DNA of 64,000 nt, taken from NCBI RefSeq assembly GCF_949628215.1, contig NC_134286.1:1054001-1118000 (forward strand), given 5' to 3'. The DNA is from Phalacrocorax aristotelis (Eukaryota > Chordata > Aves > Suliformes > Phalacrocoracidae). This document shows, one piece after another, positions 1-13,100 of the stretch. The first letter of the stretch is position 1; the number at the start of each line of letters is the position of its first letter. The notes under the pieces were generated by a model. That model made no database searches, was not told where the DNA came from, and saw nothing but the letters and a program-made list of their open reading frames with translations. The translations under genes and the position numbers were made by a program.

Positions 1-1433
1 CTGAGCGAGTGTGTGTTCCTACCCGTGCTTTCCCATAAGACAATTGGCGTTGGCTTGCCTGCTTACTCTGGGGAGTGTCGGGAATACCAGAGGACCCACA
101 AGAGGATGTGTCTCAAAAGCAAGTGGTTGTTAAAGCAACTTGGTGGGGCGGAAGGAATCATCCAGGAGACGGAGAGAAGAACAAATCTTGAAAAGGCACT
201 ATGGCTGTTTTCTGGGCAAATTTATGGGCAAAGGAAGGCTGGGTGGAACACAGAGCATGGCAAACGCTCGCGGATTCTGCTAGAGCGAAGCAGCTGTAAT
301 GCAGCAGGCAATTCACCTCCTTGTTCCCCCAATGCTGATGGTATTGGGAGCATCAGGACCAGCCCTATACCAGGTCCCAGTCTGACTTGCTCACAAGACA
401 TGAACCTGGGAAGCTGCTATGAAACTGGGGGCAGAGCCAAAACCAGGGAAAGGATCATTCACCTTGTTTGAAAAAGGTGGTTGGTGCACGGGACTCGTTG
501 CAGCAAAGCACCTCTGAGACTTGGAGCTTGGTGCGAGTCAGAAAGGACGTAATGCTTGAGTCCAGAACTACACCCCGCTGGGCTTTTGGCGTGGGAGAGC
601 AGACAGGCTTTCCACTCCACGGAGGGACTTCAGAGACCTGGGAGGTTTATGCCATGCCTGGGTGAGGCACGCAGGGCTTCACACCCCTTTATTGCCCGCT
701 GTGGTATACACCGAGGGTGCTGTTCTTTGTGGCACACGGCAGCTCTCAGCGGGCAGTGAGAAGAGGGAGCTGCGCTGAGCTGTAAGGGTAATAATGCAGC
801 ATGTGTGTAACAAAAAAATACGATTTTAGTCGGCTCCAGCTGAACCACTTTGATCTTTGAATAAGCACAGCTGAGATATTCGCGCTCTGCTGAAATGCCA
901 TCACTGAGCTCGAGAGAGGATACTGTGGCATGACAGATTAACCCGCCCATTGCCTTGCCCACATCAATTTACATGAGGTTCTCACGTGGAAACTTGTCTT
1001 TTCTGCCATGAGATGAGGCTGAGTTTCAAGAAACTGCTATAATGCATGGGTCAGATCAGATCTGCAGTCTGTATGCTTCAGGCTGGTGGATTGCAAGAAG
1101 GAACCTCGTACAGACTATTCAACTTAAAAAAGCTAAACAGGTTTTCTGAAGTGCCCATGTGTTTGAGAAGCCCATTTCTCAAGGATGCACTCTTGAGTAG
1201 CTCACAGTGATTGGGGAACTGTGGCCTTAAATGTAGATGACGAATGGGGACATCTCTTCCTTATTACATATAGACCTTTTTTTTCTGTTGTGCCTATGTC
1301 CAGGTCCCTGTACAATCAAATCAAAAAGCTGATCCATCTGAAAATTAAATAAAGTGTTATCAGCTGGATTGGTTTCCTGACCTGACCCATAGCATGGCTG
1401 AACCTTTTTCTTTCCAGGGAAAGCTCAAGGAAC
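1..1433. other. No gene recognised
   Basis: Ordinary mixed-composition DNA. If the minus-strand first exon at 2201 is real, this is part of its first intron. Open frames are short and without family resemblance. Confidence 0.6.
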
Positions 1434-1620
1434 AAGTCACAGAATCATAGAATAGCTCACATTGGAAGGGGTCCATAAGGATCATTGAGTCCGACTCCCT
1501 GCTCCTCCCTGCCTCACACAAAACCATATGACCAAGAAAGTCACCCGGACGGTCCCTGAACTCTGCCAGGCTTGGTGCCATGACCACTTCCCTGGGGAGC
1601 CCAAGGAGAATGGAGGAGCT
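1434..1620 (-). mobile_element. CR1 LINE fragment
   Basis: 'agaatcatagaatagctcacattggaaggggtcc', then 'gatcattgagtccgactccctgctcc' and 'ccatgaccacttccctggggagcc' give the reverse complement of a CR1 3' end. The far boundary (about 1620) is estimated from loss of similarity to the pattern. Confidence 0.88.
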
Positions 1621-2191
1621 TAAGGTGATGGAGCTGTAACCTGATTTTCTAACACGAAATTTCTCCTCAGATCTCTCTGTGTCCAGTAAAGCTTTACCTT
1701 CAGTAAGCGTTGAAGCTCTCGGCATTGGCCGCTGCCTTGGCCAGGACCACAGGTGCAGCAGAGAGGACACTCCTCCCCTCCTGAAAAAGGGTGTGTTTAA
1801 ATGCAGGTCATCCTGATGGGTTGAAATACAATGGTTTCATGCAATAAGAGAGTTTAGATTTCAGTTTTTATAACTTGATACAATGTGAAGGAGCAGAGAG
1901 GAAAAGCCTCGCGCCGCACGACTCCTAGCTCGTCTAGTCTCTGGTTCAAACAGGTTGGCTGAACACTCCCGGCTGCGGCCGCAACGGTTTTTTCCTGACG
2001 CAGAAACGTTAACCGTCCGCTCTCGCAAATTTAGAGACACCTTTCCAACAGCCGCCTGCCAAGCCGTGTGAACCCCGGGCAGAAGGCAGCGCTCGCCGGA
2101 CCCGGCAAACCTCTGCGCCGCGGCGGGCGCGCGTTACACGCGCTTTCCCCCCAAACCCAAGGACACAAGCCACACGCCCCCCATCACTTAC

Positions 2192-2201
2192 CCTCCGCCA
2201 T
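2192..2201 (-). CDS. Candidate first coding exon (ATG-GCG-GAG-G), minus strand
   Basis: On the minus strand ATGGCGGAGG is followed directly by GTAAGT (2191-2186), a consensus donor. It lies about 80-150 bp downstream of the GC-box cluster, as expected for the end of a short first exon starting with Met-Ala-Glu. The rest of the gene would lie to the left, in 1-2185 or outside the window; I cannot find a second exon. The gene is unidentified. Confidence 0.45.
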
Positions 2202-2653
2202 CCGGCTAGCCACATCCCCCTGCCCCGATCCCTCCGGGCAGCGGCGGCTCCTCCGGGTCCGGGCAGCGACCCCCGCCCGCCCCGCCCCGCCCCGCCCCGC
2301 CCCGCCCGCCGCGTGCGGGCCGCCAGCCCGGGGGCGGGGCGGGGCCCCGGCAGGGGTCACTACTCCATTCATAAAAAAAGCGCCGGGCGCGTCCCCTCAG
2401 CCCGGGGGTCCCCCGGGCCCCCCTCGGCCCCCGGTAAAGCCGCGCTGGTGGAAGCGGCCCCGCTCCGCCCGGGGCGAGGCTGGGCACGGCGCCGGGCTCC
2501 GGGGGCGCGGCTGGTCCCCGGGCAGGTGCGCCCCTGGTCGGAGGGCAGCGCCACGGGTTGGCCATTCTTTTTTGAGTTGCTTCTGTGCCACAGGTTTGCA
2601 TGTACTTCAGAGGCATTAACAGATGCGTCCAGGCAAAGAGAGGAGTTTGCAGC

Positions 2654-2709
2654 ATGGAGAACTCGGCAGGAACCGTAACGCGTGCATTCCCCTACGGCGT
2701 TTTAGCCGG
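2654..2709 (+). CDS. Candidate first coding exon, plus strand
   Basis: An ATG at 2654 in a strong context (A at -3, G at +4) opens 18 codons plus two bases (MENSAGTVTRAFPYGVLA) and meets the donor-like GG|GTAAAG at 2710. A TATA-like box lies about 280 bp upstream. Without the splice, the frame ends at TAA after 19 codons. I do not recognise the peptide and no downstream exon is identified. Confidence 0.25.
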
Positions 2710-3884
2710 GTAAAGAGCTGCTTACAAGTCTCATGTTACTCTTTCATTTCAAAAGTGTAAGAAACCACAGATAGCATGCTCGATATGTGTAGTGACAATT
2801 GCTACTCTTCCTCTTGAAGATGAGCTGTTTGTAAGTACTTGTGAAAACGGGACAAGACTTTTTTCCTCTTCTAAGAGATTGGGCTGCTCTCAACAGTCAG
2901 TAACAGGAGCTAGAATAATACATTGGTGTTTGTTTTTTTCTTCTGCGTGGGTTGCCAGAACATATACATGCTGATGCTGAGGATGAAATTCTCATCTCCC
3001 CACATTAATTCCCAGACCAGCTGGTTTGGAAAGTCAGTGCCTGTGCCACCTTTCTGAAAGGGGATTGCTGAAAAGCCTGATTCAACGCCCAGCAAGCTCA
3101 ATGTTGATCTTTGTGTTGGCTTCTCTGGGCTCCAGATCCAGTGCCCAGGCAGAGCTGTGGTGCCCGCAGCTGCCTGGCGAGGATGCGGCAAGTGCCAAAG
3201 AGCAAAGTCTGCCGCTGTTGCTGTGCTGCAGCGCTGCAGGCACAGAACCAGGCTGGGTGGGCTGCAAATGTGGGTCCTTCGCTGCCTTTTCTGGTAGGGA
3301 ACATCTGTGTGTGCAGAGATACAGGCAACGTAATTAATGTAAGCAGAAAAAAAAAAACCCAACCAAACCTTTACAAAACTCTCCAAGCCTGAATTCCTGA
3401 AATTAGGCTCTTAATGGCTTTTTCAGCACTGATGGATTGTTCCTAGATAAGTGTTTTTTCCACATCTGGTGTCCTCTTGACAGAAGCTGACACAAATGTG
3501 GAAAAAAAAAAAAAAGAGACAGTTTAGGTTTCAGGCAAAGATTTTAGATTACTTATTTTTAAACTAGATAGCATCGTCTTTCTAATTTTGCGTGCTGTGT
3601 CTCACTCACACCTTACTTAAAAAAAAAAAAAGAAGGTTTTGTCTTCTGCCCACTTCCAGTCACCTCTGTGACCTCCCAACCCTGCCCACGGCTCCTTTCC
3701 CACTGTCCATTTCTCACCCTGCTCCGCTGTGGCCCTGTCACGCCACGCGGAAGGCTGGCTCCGGGCGCATGCCATCGGCAGGGGAGTAGCTACAGGATGG
3801 GGAGCACATGGGAGGGCCGTGGGACATGGAGAACGTGCCTCCTGCTAGATTCAGAATTTTGTGAAAAGGTCACACACTGATGTG

Positions 3885-4060
3885 TGGAGCCAATAATTCA
3901 AATTTATTGTGAGTCTGAGGTTTAACAGGCCAGTCCAATTCAACAAGCAACTGTTTGTAGTCCTGTCTTTTACAATGATAACAACACTTTTATTTTCCAA
4001 ATGATCTAACTATTGCTAATTCCAATTAATAATGCATTTAAAATTGTTATACACAGGTTT
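3885..4060. other. Conserved-element-like block
   Basis: Contains ccaataattcaaatttattg, acaatgataacaacac (SOX-like ACAAT cores) and gctaattccaattaataatgc. An AT-rich island between GC-richer flanks. Speculative. Confidence 0.28.
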
Positions 4061-6639
4061 CCTAACATCTGTCCTGTTCTCTGGCATTAAGTTCACCTTT
4101 TCTGCATGCTGTTAGAGCAAGGAGTTGGTGTCTCCGGGAAGACAGACTCGTCTCCAGTAGGTGTTGCCACCAAGAGTTACAAAACCATAATCCAGAAGCA
4201 TCCTCGAGCTCTGTTTCCTGATCCTGGGAAGCTGAGGTGGCGCTGGGAAGACGTAACTCAGGCCATGGCCTCTCCTGCGCTGCCCAGAGCCAGAGCTGCT
4301 GGCGGCCGTGGAGCCACGTGCGGGGCCGGAGCGGTGGGTCCTTGTGCTCCCGCTGCTCCCCAAGCCTTGCCACGATCACCTGCCCTGGCTCTAGCGCGCG
4401 CCCTAGTCTCTGGGCACATTTGTAACCTCTGTCAAGGCAAGTAAATGGTGATGATAACTGGAAGATTTTTTTTTTTTCCCCAGTTTGGGTATCTGTTTGC
4501 CATGAAGCAGGCTGAGCATCCCAGCTTGCACTGCATCAGACGGGCTTTTTGAGAAACCGGCGGAGATCTTCCTGGCAAGTTGGAGAACAGAGAGCCTAGA
4601 CAGCGATAGGAATTCCTTCTGTGGGAGGAAAGCTATGTACACTTGATGCATGTTTACAGGGAACCAGTTCTTTACTCAGAATTTTGTATTTATTGCTTCC
4701 CAGGGTCTCAAAGCTGTTCCAGTTCAAGGCTGTGGCAAAACTCCAGTTGCTTTCAGCAGAAGCAGAATGAAGTTTTGTATTTACTATGTAGAGTTTCTTG
4801 CCTGAGGGCTGTAGAAAGGACATGCTGTACATGTATTATCATTTCAACAAGGTGATCTGGAAGGCTTCTGCTTTTTTTTCCCCCCGAAGTCATTCTCATC
4901 ACGACTGTGAGATTCCCATGCATCTGAAGAGTCATTATCCTCTCGTATTTTTCTTGCCTGGCACATATTATTACTGGCTTTATAACTCCAAGTATACTCA
5001 AAGAGGAAAGCTATGAGTTTAGACTAATCAAATTTCCGGCAAAATCCCAGGCACGTTATCTTTCTCCAGGTGCAAATTATTTAATTACAGGTATGGGCTG
5101 GAACCTCTTGAAACAGTGTAGCACTCACTGGTTGAAGAATTAAGACTTGGTTCATTACAATTGCTGCATCTAGCCTTCCTTTGTACAACAATAATCCTTC
5201 TTAACCCTCCTGACTGGGGACAGAGACTCTTCCCTCTGCAGTTGGTCCCCTATTGCTCACTTACGCCTTACCGCTTGCTTGGTTTCTGGATTGAGCATAG
5301 GGAAGAAGCTGAATGTCCGCTGCTCCTCCTGGCTTTTCCTCTTGCCCTGGATTACTGCCTCTCTGCTCGGTGAAGGGGGAAGAGGAAGGGATTTGGCCAG
5401 GAGCCGCTCACCTTCTCCACCCCACTCTCTCTGTATGCTTTCTTGGTGGCTAAAACTGACCTTCCATGCTCAGCCAGCTGCCCACAGCCTCCAGCACAAC
5501 CCTGACGGCAGTCACTGGCCGAGGTGATTCAGCAGAGCATCATCCTCAGGTCCCAGTGCTGCGGCAGGTTTGATCTGTTGCAGTCACTGACCCTGTGTGT
5601 GCCTCGATGTCTCGATGAACTGAACATCTCAGACAGTTTGCAACCTGAAATCCAAGCGGAGACTAAAACCATTGTCAGCCACGTTCCCAAGGGCATGATT
5701 CAAAGCATTTGACTGAAATCAAGCTATTTTAAAGAATTCATAGCAATGAAATGAGTCTTCCTTTGCTTCAAGGTTCCCAAGACATTAATGCTTTGACTGA
5801 TGTTGGCACTGCGCACTCTTGCCTTTGCTCCGCACCAGCTGCCTCCCGTCCCAGGGATGCTCGACAGAGTTGCCAATCCTTTGTATTCTGTGTCATTAGC
5901 AAAGCGTCTAATTGATGCTTATCTGCTTTTTTTGCTATTGGAAAGCATTTTAGGAGGAGGAATGGCTGTGTTGTGGAATAAAATTGCTTAGAGTTTTCTG
6001 CCTGTTTTTCTTGGGCAAAATTCAAGTTACCTGCTTGTCTCCGTGGAGACTTTGCAAGCTGGAGATATTAAAGACATTCAGTATCTTTCCTTCTTGTGTC
6101 TTACTTTTAAATGTCAGAAGGTCTTTTTGCTTCCTGGAGGGCTAGATGCCCTCTAGACAGATGAATTAATAATACCACAGATACAGAGTCACCAGAGGCA
6201 TTGTAACTTATGAGCCGCAAGAACTCCTCCTTTCGCTCTCAAACATTGGTGTCTATTATCACCACCAGATTTTAAGGCACAAAAGGTAGAGCTGAGTCCC
6301 TGAAATATTTATTACCAAGCCTTATACCTGCACGCACTCATTAATGTGCAGAGACGGGCAATGTGTAGGTCACTCACCCCTTCTCGGTCCCGAGGCGCAC
6401 ATTTAAAAAGCCGGCTCGGGTTTACCTAAGGCGACGGCAACACAGCCAGGGGTTGAATTAATAACTTTTGAACTGCAGGGCAAGATCTTCAGCACCAGAC
6501 CGCTTCCCTTTGTCCTACTGTTTCACCTGAGCTCGGCTCACTAAGCATGGACTACAAGCCTCCCTCCGGACGGAGCCACTCCGCAGCAGCCATGCAGAGG
6601 CTTTCCTAACCTGGATAAACACGCCAACTTCCTAAACAA

Positions 6640-7100
6640 CCGACATTTCACATTTAATTTCACATTTAAACTCATCTGCTATCTTAAGTTAAATTAGAAT
6701 TAAGGTGGTAGGAACTGGGAAGTGCAACTGATCTTCCAGTGATAATCAGGCACAATTTCCCCAGGGCCAGAGTATGTTCTAGCATTAGCTGCCCATCTAA
6801 ATGGGACAGTGCTTCCAAACACATTATTTCAGATTAAAGTCTGCCATTAGCACATATTCTACATAGCACTTATATTCATGACGAGCGAGTGGGTGGAGGG
6901 GCGAGTTTTACAGAATGGGCTTCAATGGGAGAAATAAGAAAAGAGCAACAATGCAATAGCAATTGCATTTGATTTTCTGTGGACAGTTGCAATTTAGACT
7001 TTATTATTCAAAATATAAATGGCAAGTACGTAATAGCTACTAATAATGGAACTTCAGAGCGGTTGGAAAAGAAAGGCTTTAAAATGGATTTGATAGTCCT
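6640..7100. other. AT-rich conserved-element-like block
   Basis: Low-GC, repeat-free sequence with transcription-factor-like words: repeated cacattta, several attag and taatag cores, and an exact inverted pair ATGCAAT/ATTGCAT at 6951-6968 (C/EBP- or POU-like). It resembles vertebrate conserved enhancers in texture only; conservation itself cannot be seen here. Confidence 0.3.
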
Positions 7101-10100
7101 TGAATTTTCAGCTGAAAGGCTTGCGTGACAGAACAAAGGAATCCAATATGACATGGTAAATCTGCCCTCTCCCTGAGCTGATGGGTATTGTCTAGTGACT
7201 CCACTGGGGTCTGGATCTTCAGCCTTGATTTTTTATTTTATTTTTTTCCTTTTTTTCTCCTTGAAGTCTTACAGAATGCCACTGACAGCATGTTCAGTTC
7301 CTGCCTGACAGCTGGCCACATGATTTCCATTGTGGTACGGAAAACCAGCAGGCAGCAGCGGCAGACAGCCAGTTCCTACCTGTGCTGCCGAGGGCTCCAG
7401 CCTGGCTCCCTGCGCAGGTCAGCAGCCTTCTGTCCTTAAGGATGGAAGCAGCCCGTCTGCGGGGGAAGACCAACCCCTCCGACGGTCTCTGAAGAATGCA
7501 TCTCCCTTTGCTGTGGCAGACTCTTGGCTCCAAGCCTTTAACATCCCTTAGTGTATGTTTTCTTCTTAGGAGGTTCTTCTTTAGCTCTTCTCCACCCTCT
7601 GTGTAGGAGTACAGGGCAGAAAAACAAACAAACCAACACACTGTGTTTTCCTTAACAGAAAACTCGTTGCCAATAGAAGTGGCCTGACAATGAGTGGAGA
7701 GGATAAGTAATTTCTTGTGTGTGATGTACCTACGACTGTTACTGTGCACATCTATTTCTTCATCTCTGACTTGGGTGCACCAGCCAGTGCGTATTGTTTT
7801 TAGCCTGTCTGTGAAGATACAGAAGCAGTAAACGGGGACGCTCCCAAGTTCAGGTGAGAACATGCAAAACCTACGTTTAAAACCACACTTCACTGCGTTT
7901 ACAAGGAGCCCTGCTGCCTTTGATGAAAAGTTCAAAACTCATTCACAGTCTTAACACTAAGCCCGCCTACAAGTGCATTGCTGATTTGAGGCCAGAGAGC
8001 TGAAACTCTGCAGGTAAGGTTTTGCAACAGGAGCGCTCGCATTTTGAACCCTTTTGAAGGTGTCTGAGACCAGAGGCGAGCGTGCCGGCAGACACCGCAG
8101 AGACCTCTCATGTGCACCACACCCCTCACGAGCTAAGGAGGCAAAGCCTGAGATCTGGATGCATTTGGCAAGGTGAGAAAAACTTAGGTAGCACCTTAGC
8201 ATTTGCAGTACATTTTCCTGGATTTTTAAATAGTGGCATCCTGTAATGGCTCATCATCTCCGTTCCCTTCAAAGGCCTGATGGGTTTGCTGGGGTGACTC
8301 ACATACCAAAGGAAGGAGGAATGAAGGAAGGTGAGACTCAAAAAGTAGTGATAAAATGTACATTTACTTCAAAGCTCTGTCCCTTTGTGCAGCTCTGACC
8401 AAGGGAAGAGAGGTGACAAAGGCAAAGGCTGCGTAACCCAGCAAAGGGCGCTGATGTAGAGAAGCTGACAGCAACTGCAGCGTCCTTCTGAGCTCTGACT
8501 GGGTCCAAGTCACCCACCAGGCCCCTGATTTGGGGACCTTAGTGTGGTGGCAAATGTGTCTGTGGGTAGCTGTTAACAGCTGTGTCAGGTCAAAACTCTG
8601 ATCTGTGGAGCTCTGGTGAAAGCTCACCCGGTCAGCTGGGAAGGATCTCTGTGCGTTTTCCCCACCCCCTGGAAAAAGTGGCTAAGCGTCAGTGACAGAT
8701 ATTGTCCTGCATCGCCCCTGCACTTTGCCTTGTCCCTTTTCCCATACGGCGTGTGCAGAGGCTTGCCCTGCCCCGGGTGGGCTCTGCCCGCGCAGCCCGC
8801 GGCGGCCAGGGCTGGGGCACCAGCAGCGGCAGGGGTCGGAGGGTGCTGAGGCTGTGGCGGGTCCCAGCACGTCAGCAGCGTGCTCACAGGGAGGACGGGG
8901 GACGAAAGCCTTTGCAAAGAGGAGATCCGGCGGGTGACGGGAGAGGTTTCAGCTCTACGTCACTCTGTATTTGCAAACAAAAGGCAGCAGAAGCAAAAAC
9001 AATCAGGAAAGGAGGAGAGTTTTGACAGTCACTTGTTCTGAAGCATTTAGTATTTAGTTTTCAGCTAATTCACTCAGAAGAGGTTATGAAATTATAATAG
9101 TGAAATCTGAAGAGCATACTCCAAATGGCACTTCCCCAGGAGGTCTAAAGAGCTCAAACACAAAATTACTAATACTTATGCTTTTTAATTTATAAGTTAA
9201 ACCTGCCTTACCACCAAGGGAAGAGAAAATGGCAAATGTGGCAACCTTTCTAAGATGGGCTCCAGAGGCAATCCTGGTTATTTTACATCTAACGTCCCTT
9301 CCAAGCATCCTGAAAAATAAGATTAATACACACGTGGAGAAATGTGATTAACTGGAGGAAAAGTCCAGACACCCTCACTGTAGAGAAAAGATCTCCTTGC
9401 CTGAGGAGGCAACGTGGATAAGGAGGACCCCCCTACGCACGGGCGCATTGGGTCCCCAGGAAGATTTCGGCTGGGTTTCTCAACAAAGGCTTTTGAAGAA
9501 GCTGAGCTGCCGCGGGACCACGGGCACGAGGCAGCCCAACCAGCCCCAGGGGCAGGCAAGCCTGGTGGAGGGCAATCGACTGCCTGCCTCACCTGTCCCA
9601 CGATAGCATCAGTCTGCATGCACAGGACACACGGACAACCAGGGCAGGGCTGTCGGCGCCAAGAAATCCTTCAGGGGAAACGCTGCAGCGAGAGAGGAAT
9701 AACTTAACTGATCTGAAACGAACAGGTGCATTTTTCAATGCTGTGAATAGCCTCAGCTTTGCTGAACAGTGCTGGCACTTTCCTGAAGGGCTGGCCTTCA
9801 GGTGCTGGAAAAAATACCACAGTTTAGACGTGTAGTTATGCACCACACCTGCACCTCTACATCTTTAAGCACACAAACAGTTCAGGGACTATAGTGTCTT
9901 ATCAAAACACAGTGCTTCAGAAAATTGGAGCCTCAAAATCTTAGTTCTAAGGAGCTAAATAAAAGCACTGGGGAGTGATCGCTGGACCTGGGACCAAGCA
10001 ATACAGAAGGATTTCCAGAGCTGCTTGGAGACTTAGATTTCTGTAGTAATTGTGGACAAGGTGGTAATTTTCCATTACTTTCCCTACTGGTACAGAATCC

Positions 10101-13100
10101 TAAACAACCCAGGCAAGAAACACACAAATGACCCAGCTGGCATGTGGTTGTAGAACAGAGCTACCCAGATGCTCTGTGAAGACTATTCCTAGCCTCAATT
10201 ATTGATCAAAACATGTAATGTGTTTGAACTTTGGCTCTTTTATCTGCAATGTTTTGTACAACTTACTTTAACGGCTACAGTTGCACGGTGTGAAGTTAAG
10301 GCCCATCAATATGCATTTCACTGCTGGGTAAATTGGGCAGATTTTTTCCTCTTCACTATGATATTAGCATACTCGTAATTTTTCTAGGGGAAAAAAAGGC
10401 ATAAATACAAATTTTTAAAATTTAAAATTTTAAAAAGGCAGTTAGGTTATTTCTTAAAAAATCAGGCATCCAAAGGAAACCAGAGAGCTTAAACTGGGAA
10501 TGAAGTCAGGCACTGGCCAGTGCCTTCCTCTTTCCCTCCCCCAGGAGCCAGCCAGGGCTCCGGGCTCAGAGCCATGTGGGCACGAGCCGTCGCCGCCATT
10601 GCTCACCTTCCTCCAGTGGTGGCCGCATGTTGCACCCTTGTTGCTTTGGGTTTTAAACTTAAATATTCTGGAACTGGGATTGGGGAACAAGTGCAGAAGC
10701 CAGCAAAAACGGAGGGGAAACACATTACAGTGTACTGCCTCTTGCTGGTTCATGGTCTCTGTCTCAGACAGACACGAAGGCCTGAAACAGCTGCCCTCTC
10801 TGGCCTCTAACCACCAGCCTCGCTCTGCCTTTGGTCGCTGGGGTCTCCTTCCGCAGAGACCTCCGGCGTGTGGTGGTGGGTGTGCGTCTGTGGGGGGCGA
10901 ACCCAGCCATGGGCGCTCGTGCCCGGCCAGACACCCTGCGTATTTACCTGCACACCCTCCCTTCGGGTTTGTTATCTCCAGGGAAATACCAATTCTGCTA
11001 AATCCTGCTTAACTCAGCTTAAGGAAAAAACACACAACTTTATTACACCAGAAGATCAGGTTCTCACGAAAAAGATAAAAAAAACCCTATAATTAGCGAG
11101 CACAGCTAGTAAAGTTTCCCAAGCTGTCACACGGCAGCGGGGGTCACGTCTCAGCCACCACAGCTGGTGTGCGGCAGGAGCAGCACGCTGCATCTAGCTA
11201 TTACCCTTTGGGTTGTGGGATTTCTGCAGGACCCCCTTCCCCCGCCAAGGTGGAAAACGTTCTCCTTGCCACTGGCTTCAAATGAAGCTTCAAAATATTT
11301 TTTAAACTCTCGGATTTTCCTCCGGATTTAGAGGAGCTTTGTTCAGCTGCTTGGTACTTGTCCGAACTGACGAGAGGCTGTTAGCCCTCTCTGAAGCTGG
11401 GGTACCTCTGGTACAAGGAGAGGTTTCAGGAATCACAGTCCTGTGGGGCTCCTCCCTTTCCAGATGTGAGCGCAAAAATTACAAACCCCTTTCCTGCTTT
11501 TGTCATGTTTTGCAACGGAGAGGAGGCACGAACCGGCCAACAGTTGTGCTGCTGCTTCCTGCACGGCCAGGCTTCTCCAAGCGCCTGCCTGGGATACGGG
11601 TGAAGGAGCAGGCTTTGGCGCGAGGATGCTCACAGGGGCTGCCCACTCCACCCCTGCCTGCCGCATGGCACCCAGCACGTGCCTGGAACCCTGAAACGCA
11701 CAACATGAGGCTGCAAAGCGGTCCATATCAAAGAGGAGCAGACCTGCACATCGCAGGGGTCTCCTAGGGGGCAAAAATACAGACACCAAGCAAAGCGCTG
11801 CTGATGAAGGCTTTTCCCAGGAGGAAACGTGGAGCAGGATTTCAAAGCCTTCAGTAGGCTTAACGCTGGCCTCCCTGGAGCCAAGACCCATGCCAGGACC
11901 TCTGGAAAGCCTGCCCAAATTGTCTGTTCATCAGCCTCCCTGGCAACCCGCTGCTCATGCCAGCGATGCTTACGTACGCTACATGATGGATTAATTTGTG
12001 TAGTTGGGGCTTTTCCAATCTGGAACTCAAGTCCTACCCAGTTTTCTTCTGGCTTTTGTCCTGTCCTAGCTGGTATCTCAGTCAGGAAACTTCAAATTGA
12101 AAAAGACCCCTCTGCTTTTCTCTCCCTAGACTAAAGCATTTGCCATGGAGTGGCTGTGGGGATCAGGTGGATATATCTTGCAAACATTTTTTTTGTGACT
12201 GCACAGTGCCTGGGATTTAAACAGGCATTAATGTTCTGTGTTTTCTGTTTCACTGATGAGCTTGGCAAGCACAGAAGCCAAACCTTCCTCAGAGGCAGAT
12301 GAATGGCTGCAGAGGAGGAATACCAGGAACCCGCCTTTGTTAGCTTAAGAATATGAACACTTAAAACTGAAGAGACAGGCATTTCCTTTTCATATAGAAA
12401 ATTTATTGTCAAGTGCTGGGCCTGGGGAGCAATTTTCCTTTTTCTATTCAGTTCATTTGTGCTAATCAACAGGGTATAATCTAAGTGGAAAAAGTGCGGG
12501 TGAGTGACCCTGGTCACTGATGCGGCTTGCTGGGATGGAGGGACGCTGGCTTAGACCAGCCTAAACTGATCTGTGGACCTGAACCCTAAAAGTCTTCTGT
12601 GATGAAAGCAGTCACCTGCTGTCAGCGTGGGAGACCGCGTATGAGAGCAGAGGTCTACCACAGGGCTGGGGCCGTCTGCTTATTTTTGCAGTCTATGCCC
12701 TCCCCATCTGATTCAGGAAACAATATTGGTTTGCCTCGGAAGAGGACAAGGTCCAGAAAAGGCTGTTACAGTTGCATGGGAGCTATGAACAAAGATGGGC
12801 CGATATTCTGCTTTGCTTGCAGTTCAAGTGGCAATAAATTGACAGCTTCCCCACGGGCGAGAAGCTCATTGTCAGAAGAGATTTGCTAAAGCTAGGGGCA
12901 GTCTCTGAGACAGCTGTATCCCCACGTCTCCTGATCATGCCAGCCTGCGTTTTTTGCTCCAGTCAATCAGGACTGCAATGAAGCAATGGAAGTGACCTGC
13001 AAGGCCACCTGAGTACCTTCGTTGCCACAGTGAGGAGGATGAAGACCTTAAGCAGTGGGGTTCTTCTGCTAGGCTGCTCAGCAAGCAATTTTCGCTCTTC

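Larger units (their letters stand above)
1905..2710. promoter_or_regulatory. CpG-island promoter, probably bidirectional
   Basis: GC content and CpG density rise sharply here, most strongly at about 2040-2560, against an AT-rich background. It includes a run of overlapping CCCCGCCCC GC boxes (2275-2312) facing GGGGCGGGGCGGGG (2331-2344), a TATA-like CATAAAAAAA on the plus strand (2370-2379), and candidate first exons on both strands. The G-runs on either strand could form G-quadruplexes. This is the only CpG island of this strength in the window. Confidence 0.85.

Noticed and set aside
1360-1770. 136-codon minus-strand frame
   Set aside because: Lies largely in the CR1 fragment's non-coding 3' region and does not resemble CR1 reverse transcriptase.
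2068-2655. Overlapping frames of 120-183 codons on both strands
   Set aside because: Typical of stop-poor CpG-island sequence. The composition is A/P/R/G only.
10500-11012. 170-codon plus-strand frame
   Set aside because: No domain. Composition matches local GC-rich sequence with frequent W, C and P, as in chance frames.
12599-12889. 96-codon frame with a basic KRTRSRKGCYSC stretch and spaced cysteines
   Set aside because: Looks faintly zinc-finger-like but the spacing fits no known class, and no splice signals support an exon.
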